Part shown: in pieces, positions 47,870-60,156 of the stretch
Position numbering within the stretch: the stretch's first letter is position 1
How the letters are laid out: each line of letters starts with the position of its first letter
Assembly (NCBI GenBank): GCA_965153455.1
Contig: OZ234493.1
Location: 24,604,213 to 24,668,212, forward strand
DNA: 64,000 nucleotides
Origin: Sphagnum compactum
Lineage: Eukaryota; Bryophyta; Sphagnopsida; Sphagnales
Direction of reading: 5' to 3'
Position numbers and translations under genes: made by a program
Notes under the pieces: generated by a model
The model's database searches: none
The model's input: only the letters and a program-made list of their open reading frames with translations
Told to the model about the DNA's origin: nothing

Positions 47870-50080
47870 AAATTGTATTTTTATCATAGCATGTAGTGAC
47901 AAATTACTACACCTTGAAGTTTTTTTTAAGTTTTTTTCTTCTTTTCAGTATTGTCAACAAGAACGTTTTGACACCATTCACCATGATGTACATATAATCT
48001 GTATCTACATTTGTCATTTGCCATGATGTAAATGTTTGCATATTACATCTATATAATATATATTATTGCACACATCCACTAAGGTTTGAACATAAGACTT
48101 CATGGAGGTGCACCAAGGTTTTAACCACCAAACCACTTGAAAACTTTATTAACAGATAATTGAAAGTTTAACTTTATTATGTTTGGCATGAAATTGTATA
48201 GGAAAATTCATGCTTTAACATACTTTTTTTTCCAAAATTTATTCAAATGCTACAAATGAAAACATGATCTTGAAGCTTATTCAATAGTGTATTAAAAAAT
48301 ATAATATATAAATATTCAATTTAAAAGGTTTTTTAAAAATAAAAAACATGTTATGGATCAATCTACAAATTTGTTTTTTTTAATTGACCCATAATCTTTG
48401 TAAATTCAATGTGAATTTAATAATGAATTTATTAAATCTTTAACAATGTTATTTTCAATACATAAAATATGTCCATTTTTGAAAAATTGCAAGTTTTTAT
48501 TTTCTTTAATATGATCAAGCATAATTTTTTTTTTATTATTTTTTTTTGCAATGTTGCTAAAATGACAATCATCCATATGAATAGTTAACCACATTTGGTT
48601 ATAGACAAGTTATGGAGTTGGAAACTTGTTTAAACCCTTCAATATTAAGGCTACCTACTATAATTCATTGTAAAAAAATAATGATATATATTATTAATTT
48701 GGAAAAAAAATTAAACTTTTTTCTTATTGATCTTGTTGCCCCTTTAAATTGGTAAAAATTAGTCACAAGAAGAAACATTAATTAAGTAGTCAATATAACC
48801 ATTTCATTTTCAAAACCATATTTGATGAATCATACATTAATACAAATGATTAATTACAAAACTTTGAAAAAAATATTGCGACATTTTTTTAATCTTTTAA
48901 TGATGTAAGAATATATTTTCCCTTTGCTTCTTCTGTAAAAGTAAAACCAACATAATTTGGTGAAATTTTGGCATTCATAGTTGAATTAAACCCACCATGT
49001 TTTTTTTCATTTTGAATGATCCTAACTTAGTAATTCTCATTGGGAAAAAAATGCAAAAAATAGTGTTAATTCAAAAAAATGTATACAGGAAAAAAATTCT
49101 CAAAAAATTGATATCACAAATTCGAAAGATAAAAGGTCATCTCGAATGATTTTTAAAAAAAGTAATTGTAATATCTCCAACTTTAAACACATAAACAAGT
49201 CCATCATCAAATTTATTTGAAAAATTTTAAGTTCAATCTTTGAAATTATCATAAACCTTATTCGATTTTTTTGAAAATTTTAAAATAAATGTTAATGATG
49301 TAATTGAATTCCACCATTTTGTGAACATAAAAAGGGGCCATCAACATCAACACAATATTTTTTAATAAAAAATTGAAATTCACCATTTTTAAAAATGATA
49401 TAATTTTACAATGAGTTTTAAAACCTGATTTTAAGAAAATTAATGAACTTTTTAAACATGGATTATTATTCTCATACACCAAGAAAAAAAGGTAAATTTG
49501 AGGGATTAGTTTTTGGCTTTTGTTATGTGGCATCATGAACAATTGTAATTAAAAAACTTGTCCATGATGCCTAAAAAAACTAGGGGAAAAACACATATTT
49601 TAATTTACATAAATGGACAACAATTTAATATTCTAGTGACAATGTTTCATTAAAACTAGTTTATGTAGGATGGGATTTTGGTGATCATCACTACGACAAT
49701 TTTAGAGCCATTCCAAATTATAATTTGTCATAGATCAAATTTCATTTTAGAATCGTTTCTTATTGTTTGTTTTGTAACATTTCAATGTTTTTGTCTGTTC
49801 GTATCTTGTTGCTTGTTTTGCACCCTTTCAATGTTTTTTTGGGGGAGTCTATTTGTATCTTACCACGGACTTATTTAATGAGTCAAACTTTGGTTAACAA
49901 TAATGAAAAAAAAAAATTAATGAAACAAAATGACACATAGTGAAATTTATAAAGTTTTATCTTTTGAAAAGAAACATTGAATATAACAAAATTATTATGT
50001 CCACAAAAAATAATTTAATCATTGTCACTGTTAGTGCAAAGTAGCGTGGAGCCCAAAAATGAAAAAATTATAATTTAGAG
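47870..50080. other. No gene recognised; AT-rich spacer
   Basis: Very AT-rich. A dispersed-repeat remnant (AATGTTGCTAAAATGACAAT then CACATTTGGTTATAG) lies at about 48548-48605, resembling the GCCAAATTTGGC family. Minus-strand open frames at 48406-48594 and 49258-49542 are Lys/Asn/Ile-rich and look like chance. Confidence 0.45.
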
Positions 50081-50124
50081 GTTTACATGCATCTTAGACT
50101 TTGCATGCGAACATTTTGACCCAA

Positions 50125-50690
50125 TCATTAACCCATTCAAATATAAATGTGAAACTTGTTAAATTTTTTAAGTCCATTTCAAAAAATTGTAGTGAATTGA
50201 AAATGCAACTCATCAGTAATGAATTTAATACATTCAAAGTGAATGATTCAACTTATATGTAAATGTTAATAGTTCAAGAAATGTGAAAAAACTCATTAAT
50301 CCATTCAAATATAAATGTGAAACATTGAACTATTATGCATGTTTGAATACATATTAGAGGTGCAATATGCAACATTTGAATAATGGTTTCAATATATTTT
50401 AATAAGTGCAAGATACAACTTAGGAATAATAATTTTAACATATTAAAAGTGAATGGTTCAACTCATGTACACTTGTTGATAATTGAAAAGATGTGAAAAA
50501 AAATCATTAATTCGTTACAATATAAATGTGGGGTCTTCAATTGTGACATATGTTTTAATATTTTATGATAAGTGTAAAATGAAACTCATGAATAATGGTT
50601 TCAACATGTCAAAAATTGATGGTTCAACTCATGTGCCATATTGATAATTGACGAGATGTCAAAAAAATCACAATATATAATGGATTGTGT
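50125..50690 (+). repeat. Degenerate tandem repeat, unit about 170-210 bp, three to four copies
   Basis: CATTCAAATATAAATGTGAAA-like words occur at about 50133, 50301 and 50511 (CGTTACAATATAAATGTG). GTGAATGGTTCAACTCATG-like words occur at about 50239, 50449 and 50615, and AATAATGGTTTCAACAT-like words at about 50383, 50430 and 50591. All appear in the same order, giving a coherent higher-order unit. Confidence 0.7.
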
Positions 50691-50934
50691 AAATAAAGTT
50701 CAAGGTTACTTTCAATTTGCACAACAACAATTTGAAATTATTAAAAATAAAATAGGGTCCAAATTATATTCATAAGTGAATAAATAATGAATCTAACAAT
50801 TATAAACAATATTGACCATTAATTAGTTCAACAAGGCACTTACAAGTTTAAAATGGCCAAATGTTTTTGCATTGTAATTAGATTGAATAGTAGTCACAAT
50901 GTGTGAGGGTGGAAAAGGACAAGATTTCTTCTTG

Positions 50935-51410
50935 CGGAAGGAAACGACCATTCCTAAAACAAACACATAAGAAGAAAAAAACGACCATCATCAAAATGAA
51001 TGCATCAAAAGAAATAAATGACCATCATCAAGTACAACAAACAAGAAGACAACCATCACTAGGGTTAACACATTAAAAGGAAATGACCATCATTAAGAAC
51101 AACAAATAAAAAGAAAAAAATGACTTTTTTTAAGGTGTACACATCAAAAGAAAGAAACATCATTAAGAAAAAAAGGAAATGACCATCATTAAGTACAACA
51201 AACAAGAAAAAAATAAATGAGCATCATCAAGTACAACAACGAGAAAAAGGAGACGACCGTCACCAAGGCCAATGCATTAGAAGTAAGAGACAACCAGGGC
51301 AAACAATTGAAATAAGGAGACAACCACCATTTAGAAAAACATATTAAAAAAAAAGATGGCCATCATTAGGAACAATAGATGAAAAAAAGGAAATGACCAT
51401 CGGTCTTTGT
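50935..51410 (+). repeat. Degenerate array of AAATGACCATCATTAAG...ACAACAAA units
   Basis: At least ten copies of (A/G)ACCATCA(T/C)(C/T)AAG, each followed by ACAACAAACAAGAA- or ACACATCAAAAG-like sequence, at about 30-45 bp spacing. The strand is purine-rich. The same phrase occurs at 47740-47860. Confidence 0.75.
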
Positions 51411-51419
51411 CATGCTATG

Positions 51420-53070
51420 CCATCTGCATCGCACACAATAATGTTTAAGATGCTAATAACTTGCAAATCAAAAGAAGGAAACGAACATTGTTAACGCCAA
51501 AGAAGGGGGGCTAGTGCTACTTACTACCGAATGCTTGAGAAGCTTGAAAGGGACATTTCATAACTAGGGTTGTAATAACAAAAGTTCAATGTAGTTGGTA
51601 GCCTAGTTGAAGGTAGTTTAATTTAAAGTATGTAATTCAAATGACAATGCAATAGTTAAAAGCATGAGGTGTTGAATGTAGTAGGAGCATGAGGAAACCA
51701 TTGCAACAGTAGCAACATTAGGAAATGAAGGAGATCAATGTTTGGTGGTGGCGCCCATCTTTGTAAGAAATTTAAGATACCATAAACATCACAAACCCCT
51801 TCACCATTGATCTAAACCCTTAAAAAATCCAATCGAATTTTCCAATTGTGAATGAAAATTGAATAGGATTCCATGTGGTACTAGCTTGGCACTGAAATTT
51901 TTGATAATCATCATGACTTATCTGACTTTACCTTTGTACAAATATTTGATTAAATTTAGCATTATTTTCATCTTTATGCTCCATTAAGTCTTAGGCTTCT
52001 AGAGGTTAATGAAGTTTGGCAAAAAACTTTTACAAGGCCAATAAGAATTTCCTTGTCAAGTGTGTGAACCCAATTTGAGTGCCCAAAACTAACTGAAGTA
52101 GTTTCCTTAACATATCAACCGACACTTTATTGCAAAACAGGTTTGGTTGGCAGTGTATTGTTAGTTCCTGTTTTTCTGCTCAACTTACCATAAACTGTTC
52201 TTAGTTTTGTTGAGTGGTCACCTAATCAATTATTAGATGGTTTGAGTCATGATCTGCATGTACCACATGTCAGGTTTGTTGTTTTGCTTGGAATCAAAAG
52301 AGTGGAATGATATGTTTGTTTACTTCGCTTCAAATTGCTGGAGTGGAATGATATGTTTGTTGCTTCACTTCGAATTGCAAGAGTGGAATGATTTCATGGG
52401 CTGCGCATAAGTACTATGGGTAGTCCACTAGTCATCTATAGGCATTGCACTATCATTCTGCATCTAAGCCCTAAACCCATTAAGCCTAAACCACTCAAAC
52501 GCAACTGTGTGTTGAGTGTGTTTTCCTGAGATGACTGCAAAATGGTCAAGGAAAGCTCCAACTACATCCACACATGAAATTTCCAAAACTGCAGCATAGA
52601 GAGTTAATCCCAATGCTCAAACATGCTCAAGATTGACACCTGGAAAGGAAAACTGTAAGAATGGGGAAGAAGAAGAAGGAACACACCACTGAAAGCAAAT
52701 GAAACCTTCACTGAAGCTTGCAAACTCAAATGTACATAACTAGTGCCTCAAGGACAAAGAATGGTTGTAACCATAACAGGCACCACAGAGTATATTATAA
52801 ACGGCACCACATGAAAGTGATGTACACCACCTTTCTCCTTCAGCTCTGCAGCATTTGACATTGCAGGAACCCGGGATGAAAACAAAGAGAACAGTAAGGG
52901 TGTCTTGAGTACTCTGCTGCCTAAGTATCCAATGCACTATTTGAAAGGCAAATTTTTTTATTGCAGAAAGCAGCTTGAAGCCAGATAATACTACACTTTA
53001 AAATACTGAAGATATACGTATTGAGACAGTGGCTGAGATCTAGCAGAGAACAGATCTGAAGGTTAAGACC
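51420..53070. other. No gene recognised; includes a 40-bp triplicate and the 3' flank of the TPR gene
   Basis: GAGTGGAATGATATGTTTGTT-like units start at about 52300, 52341 and 52381 (40-41 bp period, three copies, last one truncated). 52700-53082 is probably the 3' UTR/downstream region of the TPR gene; a minus-strand open frame at 52740-52937 has no recognisable domain. Confidence 0.5.
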
Positions 53071-53082
53071 TAGGGCTTGATG

Positions 53083-55111
53083 CTAATCCAACATTTTACT
53101 GAGTCGGTTAAGGGTGAGGGTTGCCATTCGATGACCAGGCTCAATTTTTAAGACTTTCTTCAAGTCTGACACACTTAGCTTATATTTCTCCATACTCTCA
53201 TATAAGTGTGCCCGCTGCATTAGTTTCTCGACACTTCCTTCATCCATCTCACATGCCTGTACCCAAATCACCAGGCACACCCAACACAAGCATCACATGA
53301 GATACATGTACAGACCTGTGTACATACAGCTTATTGCACTGCAGACAATAAGTATATGGAGCTGTTCAGAATCCAGACAGTAACTGGGAATACTTAAACC
53401 ATTGTGCTGGCGAGGACATGAACAAAGATCAAAGGAAGCCTAGCATGCTTGAACAGAGAAAAAACACATTCACAGAAAAAGAGAGAGACAGGGAGAGATG
53501 TATGGGGAGAACAAAAAACACATGGAAGAGGATGAAGGATGTGAAGCTAAAGAAAAGTAACACACAGAGATGGCCTGATGTTAGTGTGATAGTCTCTTAA
53601 GAGTATTTTTTTCCTGATAAAATCCACTCTATAACTGGACAACAGGTTTTCATGTAGTAGAATAGTGACAATACCATGGTGCAATCAGCAAGAGCCTTCT
53701 TGTATTCACCAATCTCTTTATAGCAGGAAACCCGGCAAGTGATTACTTCAGAAAGAGTAGCATTGTTCACCCCCTCTTTCTGCAGCAGCTCCATCGCCCA
53801 GGAAAGCCACTTTATGGCGTTTGGGAACTGCCCTTCCTTGTAAAAGGTGTTGCCTTTCTGGTATGCTGCACTCCCAGTCACACCTGCAGGAGGGGGACCA
53901 AGATCTTCCAACTCTGTCGTAACACCTTCATTCTCAAAAGAGTTGCTGTTTGCAGCAGCACCAAAAACCTCACCCCATCCATCATGGACTGGATCACTGG
54001 TTTTTACAATTGAAGGTGCCTGAGAACTTGAGAGCATTGCTTCAAGTGGGTCCTCATGGGCTCTAGACACTGGGGATTTGCCAGAACCAAACAATGTTGA
54101 AAACTGGTCAATGCCTGAGGCTGCAGGTCTAGAACTTGAAGCTCTAGATGATTGTGGTTGGGCTTTAGTTTGTGAGTTACTGGCAAACACAAATGGATCC
54201 ACAGAAGGGGCAAATGGATCAGTCTTTGGACCTGAGGCACCAATAGGACCAGACTTGGGCTTTGAGAATGAGAGACCTGCAAAGGGATCCACCTTTGATT
54301 GGGACTTTGCACCCATAGAGAAAGGTTCTGGAGAGGCCTGTTTAGCAGGTGGCGGGTTATTGAACATGGCTGTGTATGAAAAAGATGATCTTCCTGAGGA
54401 AACAGCAGGTGGAGCTGGTGTCTTCTTAGCAGTCTCTGCACGACTCTCTGGGAGTGACGATTTCAAGTTGCCCACTCCATGTAGGCCTGATGGTGCTGAG
54501 TTCTGTTGCTTTAGAGGCCCAGATGATCGTCCTAAAGCACCCCCCAGCAGATCCCCAAACACATCCTCCTTACTTGAAGTAGCTATACCTGAAATTCCAG
54601 TTACTGATTTAGATGTTGGAATCTGTCCCCAACTCCTGCCTGTAAGATCCACCCCTTTTGATTGGGGTTGTGACTGCCCAAAAACCCCACCTGTGCCATA
54701 AAGGTTACCGGCTACAGATTTTGGATTGCTATAAAAGCCATCTCCAGTCCCAGTTGACGTGACTCCACCCGCATTCGGACGACCAAGAAATTCATGTGTA
54801 CTTGCAACACCAGTAGGTTTGGACTGACTTGGCATACCACTACCATATAAATTAGGTTTAGATGCCCCTGGCTGAGATTGGCTCGAAAACTCAAACCTCT
54901 GGTCTGATCTTTGTGTTTGGCTTGGCCCCAAGCCACTTGAGGATGCTGACCAACCTGCAGGTGCCTGAGATGAAGTATTTGTGGGTTGTTTTTTCTGATC
55001 TCTTAAGCTCCCAGTTGATTGTGGTTTTGATAGACCTGGTCCAAGTTCAAAATCAAACTGGTAATTGTTCAATGGTGCTGCTGCCTGTTGCAGATTCTCC
55101 GCTCGCCTCAT
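53083..55111 (-). CDS. TPR protein with a DPF/DLF-rich, auxilin-like low-complexity N-terminal region (536 aa)
   Basis: Coding exons are 55111-53675 and 53256-53083, joined across a GTATTG...ACAG intron in phase 0. A TTTGCAG acceptor ends at 55123, just before the ATG (MRRAENLQQ), so an upstream 5' UTR exon is likely. Residues 1-400 are Ser/Gly/Pro-rich with repeated FDF, DVFGDLLGG, VDPFAGLSF, TDPFAPSVDPF and WGEVFGAA motifs, like the DPF/DPW-type ligands that clathrin adaptors bind. Residues 415-530 form about three TPRs (AAYQKGNTFYKEGQFPNAI, SCYKEIGEYKKALADC, AHLYESMEKYKLSVSDLKKV). There is no J domain, so it is not auxilin itself. It is likely a cytosolic adaptor, perhaps in vesicle traffic; that role is inferred from the motifs only. 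TPR assignment is firm; the function is open. Confidence 0.85.
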
Positions 55112-55299
55112 GATTGCAGAACCTGCAAACCACACTCTTCAGTACAAGATTAAGAGATAGAAATGCATGCCTGTCATTTAACAAATCTCTACACATAGAG
55201 ACCTATAGGAAGGCAGTTGTAACCTCAAAAATCACTCTTCCCAGCAAAAGATCATGGACACAAACTATACTCCACACGCTAATGTAATTGGAGAATCCC

Positions 55300-56860
55300 T
55301 AATTGCTGTCTGCACACCCAAAAAGAGCTTAACAATGCATTTACTTCTGCCCTAAACACCAGAGGGAAATGTGTATCAATCCTGGGTCACGTATCAGTTT
55401 CAATCTGGAAAATGTGTAACATCCAATCTGACCACATCACTTTGTTTGATGTTTCCAACAGGGAAAAGAACAGAGAGATGATGCCAATGTCAGCGGTTCT
55501 TCAACAACATATGCCCATTGCTTGAAAATGTCCTCTCACACATTGGCATCCTATCTCAATGTTTATTATCCACGATTAACTTCCTCAATCTTGGATGTAT
55601 CTATCTGTGAGAGACAACTACATAGTAACACTTATAAGGCAACCATCGTGTGAAAAAACATGGCAACGAATGAGTGTGGTCGTAACCTTATAAATGTTCC
55701 TCAAAAGTATCCTACCATCACCCTCAACATGAATAGCAGTGACTACCTGTTATGACTCCCCACTGACTGCATCCAGTCTTATGGTGGGCACATGTCTATA
55801 TAATAATCTGCACAAAAAATCTGGCAAAAAAATATAAAAAATTTGTGTCATGAGTTTCTGTCCCATTTCCAGAGGCAACAGGAAGACTCAGATGAGATGT
55901 TGGCAAGCACTCAAGAGGTAGAGTGGATAAAAACCTGTGAATAGGATCCTCCTTCAAGCTGCAGCAAGCTTGTGAGGGTAAAATACAGTTCATTTTAGCT
56001 TGCCCCTTTACAAGCAAGCATCTAAAGCCTCAAATCTTGGACAGCGGATCCAAAGGAAGCAAGAAAATATCTCTCACAGATTGATGAACAAAACAACAAG
56101 AATCATTACAAGATGCCAAAAAGCAAATCAATTAGGTCATCTTCTTTCCTCACCCAACTGCAACACTCTCCTGGCCATTTTCTCAAACAACTGCAGAAAA
56201 ATGCAAATCTCAGAAGAATCCAAAGGAATAGAACAACCCAATGGAAAATCCTTCAAAACAACAGCAAACCAACTGCAGCATGGATAGGAAAACTTCCCCA
56301 ACCCAGATCTAAGTTTCTTTACAGATCTATAGGGGAAAAAAAATGATGCAGAAAAAATCAAACCAACAGACTCAACATCACCATTCACAACACCGGTCCG
56401 TTACCTCTACATCAAATCCTTCAGAATAAAGTTCCAATACTACACACCACAACACAGAAAACCGGACCTCTCAACCCCAGGTATGGAACCCTAAACCTAA
56501 GCACTGAGCTCAAGGTGTCATTTTCGTCCATCTTCCGAGACGAAGGGAAGCAAACCAAACTAAATCACAAAAAACCCCCTCACCCAAACACAACACACAT
56601 ACACACAAACACAGATGTCATCCCAACAAAATGCACAGAACCCAAGCAGACAGCTTTGAGACCCAAAACAGAAGCAATAACTGGGCCAGATTGCGAAAAG
56701 GAAAGAAAACACCCAAGTACCAGCTCAGTTCCAGTTGAAAGCTCCCACTCTTCCTCCTCCTCTCCCAGAAGTTTGATCTGCAACTCTTGCGATTTCAAAT
56801 CTCTTCTATGGACCTTGTCCAAGAAGCGTGGAGTGAAAGGGGCTGGAAGAGATCCGTCGC
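55300..56860 (-). other. First intron and 5' UTR of the TPR gene
   Basis: No coding region recognised. The acceptor at 55123 is preceded by a large non-coding stretch. Around 56700-56880 the minus strand has a leader-like sequence with a candidate donor GAGCTG|GTACTT near 56730. The open frames here (for example 56515-56877) have no domain. Confidence 0.4.
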
Positions 56861-56868
56861 AGAAAACC

Positions 56869-56877
56869 AAACCCTAG
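56869..56877 (-). promoter_or_regulatory. Telo-box (AAACCCTA) near the TPR gene transcription start
   Basis: AAACCCTAG on the plus strand (CTAGGGTTT in the gene's orientation) sits close to the expected 5' end of the TPR transcript. Telo-boxes are common near start sites of broadly expressed plant genes. Its use here is inferred. Confidence 0.4.
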
Positions 56878-57030
56878 TTTGCGCTTGCTTGCTGGCTTCC
56901 AGGCTCTTCCGCCACCACTGCCTTTTTCCCCGGTTTTCCCGTCAAATTTACCAAAAAGATAGAATTCAATCTTACCATTCCCATAGATTTCAAGTTCACA
57001 GATACCCGACAAGCATTTAGTGTGCCTACA

Positions 57031-57333
57031 CATGTGTTGGGCGGTTATCTCATTTTTTATGAAGAACCTCCGGTTCCGGTTCTAACAAATGAATTACAAG
57101 GGTTCTAGTTCCGGATATCAGGGATCTAGTTCAAGGTCTACAAACTTGGGGGAAAAAAAAAAACTGAATTCCAATTCCAGGTTAACTCAAATTGGAACCA
57201 GTGGTTAACCCCCAGTTAACCTCTAGTTAGCCCTTGATTATAATTTTTTCAAAAAAAAAATCTCAAATATTCTGGTGCTGGTTTTGGTTCCAAAATTAAA
57301 TTTACCAAGAATCTAATACCCGCCCAACACAGG
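57031..57333. mobile_element. Short TIR element, hAT-like MITE, about 300 bp
   Basis: The left end CATGTGTTGGGCGGTTAT and the reverse-complemented right end CCTGTGTTGGGCGGGTAT match at 16 of 18 positions. The interior has repeated GGTTCCGGTTCT / GGTTCTAGTTCCGG words and is A-rich. TIRs beginning with GTTGGGCGG and GGTTCCGG interiors are typical of hAT MITEs. A convincing 8-bp target duplication was not found (TGCCTACA and TGTATATA match at 5 of 8). It lies about 150 bp upstream of the TPR gene 5' end. Confidence 0.6.
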
Positions 57334-57831
57334 TGTATATACCTAGTAATGCGAGGTATTTATTGACTTTACAGGGTATGGTGATATCTGATGGATATCA
57401 ACCTTGTACCCAACAACTTACTTTATCAAACATTTAAGGACAACCAAAAACAGGGCATGAAACACAAGACAGGCTTTTGCCCCCTACTATCCCCTCTTTC
57501 AGTGGCGTCGGCAAAGTAAGGAGATTTTATTAATCTGGGTATGAAATGCTGAAACTCAGCATTTAATGCACAACGTTCGAAAGTAATTATACTAGTTGTA
57601 CAGGTACGAGCAGTGAAAATATATGTAGCAGCAGCAGTGGAGGCGCTCAGGAAAAAGGAAACACAAGATGAAACTCAGTTTACCACAAAAATTGGTGGAA
57701 AAACTAGTTTGGGTCCCAGTTATTTCCTTTGGTAAAAACAAATTTCATTCCCAGTTACGCGTTCGATGCACTATTATGCCGAAACTGGCCCTTCTCGCCC
57801 CCCTATTCGCCTGACTTTTTCGATAACTCTA

Positions 57832-59134
57832 TCTATATATATAATATCGGTGGTTTTGTCCTTGGGTGGTCGTCCTTTAGGGGTCGAAGTGCAGTGACGA
57901 CTTTAGGTGACAAAACCCAGTTTTGGTCCCCCTTTTGTTTTCTGTGGACTGGAGTTATCCAGAAAGTCACCCTGTCTTTCGGCCTACTTCCACTCCCTAT
58001 CCTCTCTTTCAGTGGTATCCGCAAAGAAGGGAAATTCACAATGGCAAAGTTTTGTGTAGGTCCCCAGGAGGAGAAGAGAGGTGGAATGGGGTATTCTTGC
58101 AATGAAATGAGGGGCCCAACATGAGGCGGTGATGGCTAAGTGGCATGGGACCCTTGAGTATGCTCGCTCATGCCTTTCACCTAGCATAAAGAATTGGATA
58201 AGTTTTCTTAAATAGATTACACATTACAAACCATGTTCAAAGCATCATCATTTCGTCAATCTCTTCACACATTTTTTTCTTTTTTTCTCTTTTAAAAAAA
58301 TTATAAATTAATATATTTATTTATTTATTTATCGAGAAACAAATGAAAAACTCCATTGCAAAAATAAAACCATTACATCTCCTATTATGATTTTGATTCC
58401 ATTGGGGAAAAAAAATGGAAGAAAAAAAATCAAAGTTGACCTCAAAAATCACCGGCAAAAGTTGTATTAGTACTACCCAATTTTTTATTCAAGACATTTA
58501 CTATATGCATCTAGGTGATGTTTTTTTTTTCACAATGAACCAATTTGATTGGCCCATCACACAAAAAAATGAAACTATGGAAGCTCCCCAAGATAGAAGG
58601 TTCTCCAACTATTTTGAAGTATTGAGTTCCTCCCCTTTGGCCCACCCATATGGGTGAAAGGAGGACAACAATTTGCCAAAGCATATGGGATTAAAGTGAG
58701 ATGCTATGGAGAATATGTTGGGGAATACATTGGGAACTTGGGCAACATATTGGAAACCCATTGAGAACTTAAAAGGAACACATTGGGAATGAGAGAAAAA
58801 TGAAAAAAAAAATCCTTCTAGCTCCCAGCAAAGCCTTGGGTGGGCACCTAATAGCAATTTAATTCAGTTTCCATGGCCACAAGGCATTTCACTCCTTCAA
58901 AATGGTCCATTCTGTGAAGCAGAAGGCCCCATGCCAGATTTTGCTGGACTCCACAGAGGGATGTAACCCCAAGGTAAGTGGGTAACTGAAGCACCTAGGT
59001 GGCACACGCCTGTGCATCCGTCCCGATGACGATCACCGTTGCTAAAGATAAAAGTTTCAAAAAAACTAAAACATGGACAAAGTTTAAAGAAACAGGGGAC
59101 TCCATTGTGTCCGAAGGTCACGAGTACCCACTAG
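57832..59134 (+). mobile_element. Helitron-like element 1, 1.3 kb, non-autonomous
   Basis: The 5' end TCTATATATATAATATC is followed by CCTTGGGTGGTCGTCCTTT. The 3' end is CGAGTACCCACTAG at 59121-59134, followed by T and preceded at 57831 by A, as expected for insertion between A and T. The 3' region contains GGGGACTCCATTGTG then TCCGAAGGTCACGAGTAC, in which arms can pair just before the CTAG end. This follows the Helitron pattern (5' TC, hairpin, 3' CTRR). No RepHel gene is present. The same 3' region recurs at 62322-62387. Confidence 0.7.
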
Positions 59135-59404
59135 TCTACTTATATAATATCCTTGGGTGGTCGTCCTTTCCATCCATCCGTCCCGTCATCCGTTGTCATC
59201 CGTCCCCTCATCCGTCCCCATGACGGCCACCGGTGCCCGCTAAGTGGACTCGCTAAGGTTATCGCTTGCCTCCAAAGAGACAAATAGCTGGGGCTACTGT
59301 GTCCACATTCAGAACGTGTGGTTCTGCCCTGTTGCTTTACCCGCTCTTGCGCCTCTTCTTTCTGTGAGAAGAAAACCTTGGCATGCTCAAGAGAGTGGTT
59401 GAGG

Positions 59405-60156
59405 ATGAGGGAGGCTGAGGCTGCTGCTTCTCCTCCTAAGCGTCTTCGTCTCTCTATCAAGCGTCATTGGTCGAGTCTCCCTCCCCCGATTCCCCAAGAT
59501 CCCGGTGATATCTCGGCAACCTCTGCTATTGACCATTTGAGCGATGGATCATCAAGGAGGAAGTCCTTGGCTGCGATCTCGCAGCACAGGCCTTCTTCTT
59601 CTCCTTCGACTGCGAGAGGAGAACCAGTAGACAATGCTGGAGACGTATATCGTACTGCAGATAAATCTGTAGCAGCTTCGCCCTTGAGCTTAGATGTATT
59701 TACAGCCGGGAGCTTGGCTGCCGAGGAAATCTGCTTATTACGTCGATGTTCTTCCTCAGCTTCAGATTCCGAACCCTCAGAAGTTGCTGCTGCAGGTACT
59801 GTTCCAAGCTCAGGCAAGGTTCCAATCCTTCTTCTCTTTGGCTAATTCGGTACTAAGCCAAGTAGATCTCTCAAAGTCTCAGACTTATAGACTTTTTTCT
59901 CTTTTGATTTCAATAGATGCAGCACTGTAGCAGCAGTCAGTGAATGCAAGGAGTGGAATTTGTGAAGCTGGTGAGATATGGATCTAGAGATAGCCTGACG
60001 ATTGACTTGGGCATGGCAGAAGCAGAGGGGAAAAAGGAGAAAGACGAAGACTTTTTGGTACAGTGTTCACAACGCCTTCCATCAGAGTCAGAGGCGGCAG
60101 AAGCTGTAGTAGTAGGAGAAGGAGCAGGAGGATGGCGGATTGCAGTGTTTTGGTAG
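59405..60156 (+). pseudogene. Gene-like fragment inside Helitron-like element 2, unrecognised
   Basis: ATG at 59405 opens a 130-codon frame with a coding-like composition (MREAEAAASPPKRLRLS, later a Ser-rich CSSSASDSEPSE). It ends at GCTGCTGCAG|GTACTG (59795). A possible second exon from 59951 in matching phase reads GVEFVKLVRYGS and continues to GAGGWRIAVFW and stop at 60154-60156, giving about 198 residues. Its acceptor lacks a pyrimidine tract, so the join is doubtful. KRLRL looks like a nuclear signal. Faint similarity to plant CDK inhibitors (Ser-rich run then EFV) was considered, but the conserved C-terminal inhibitory motif is absent. It is most simply a captured fragment. Confidence 0.35.

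Noticed and set aside
54004-54701. Long open frames antisense and out of frame to the TPR gene
   Set aside because: Shadows of the 1.4-kb coding exon; its own frame shows DPF motifs and TPRs and splices cleanly to the last exon.
59405-60156. CDK inhibitor (KRP/ICK) gene
   Set aside because: A Ser-rich run followed by GVEFVKL looked faintly similar to KRP2-type proteins, but the conserved C-terminal inhibitory motif (acidic FF...E followed by YNFD) is absent in all frames downstream.
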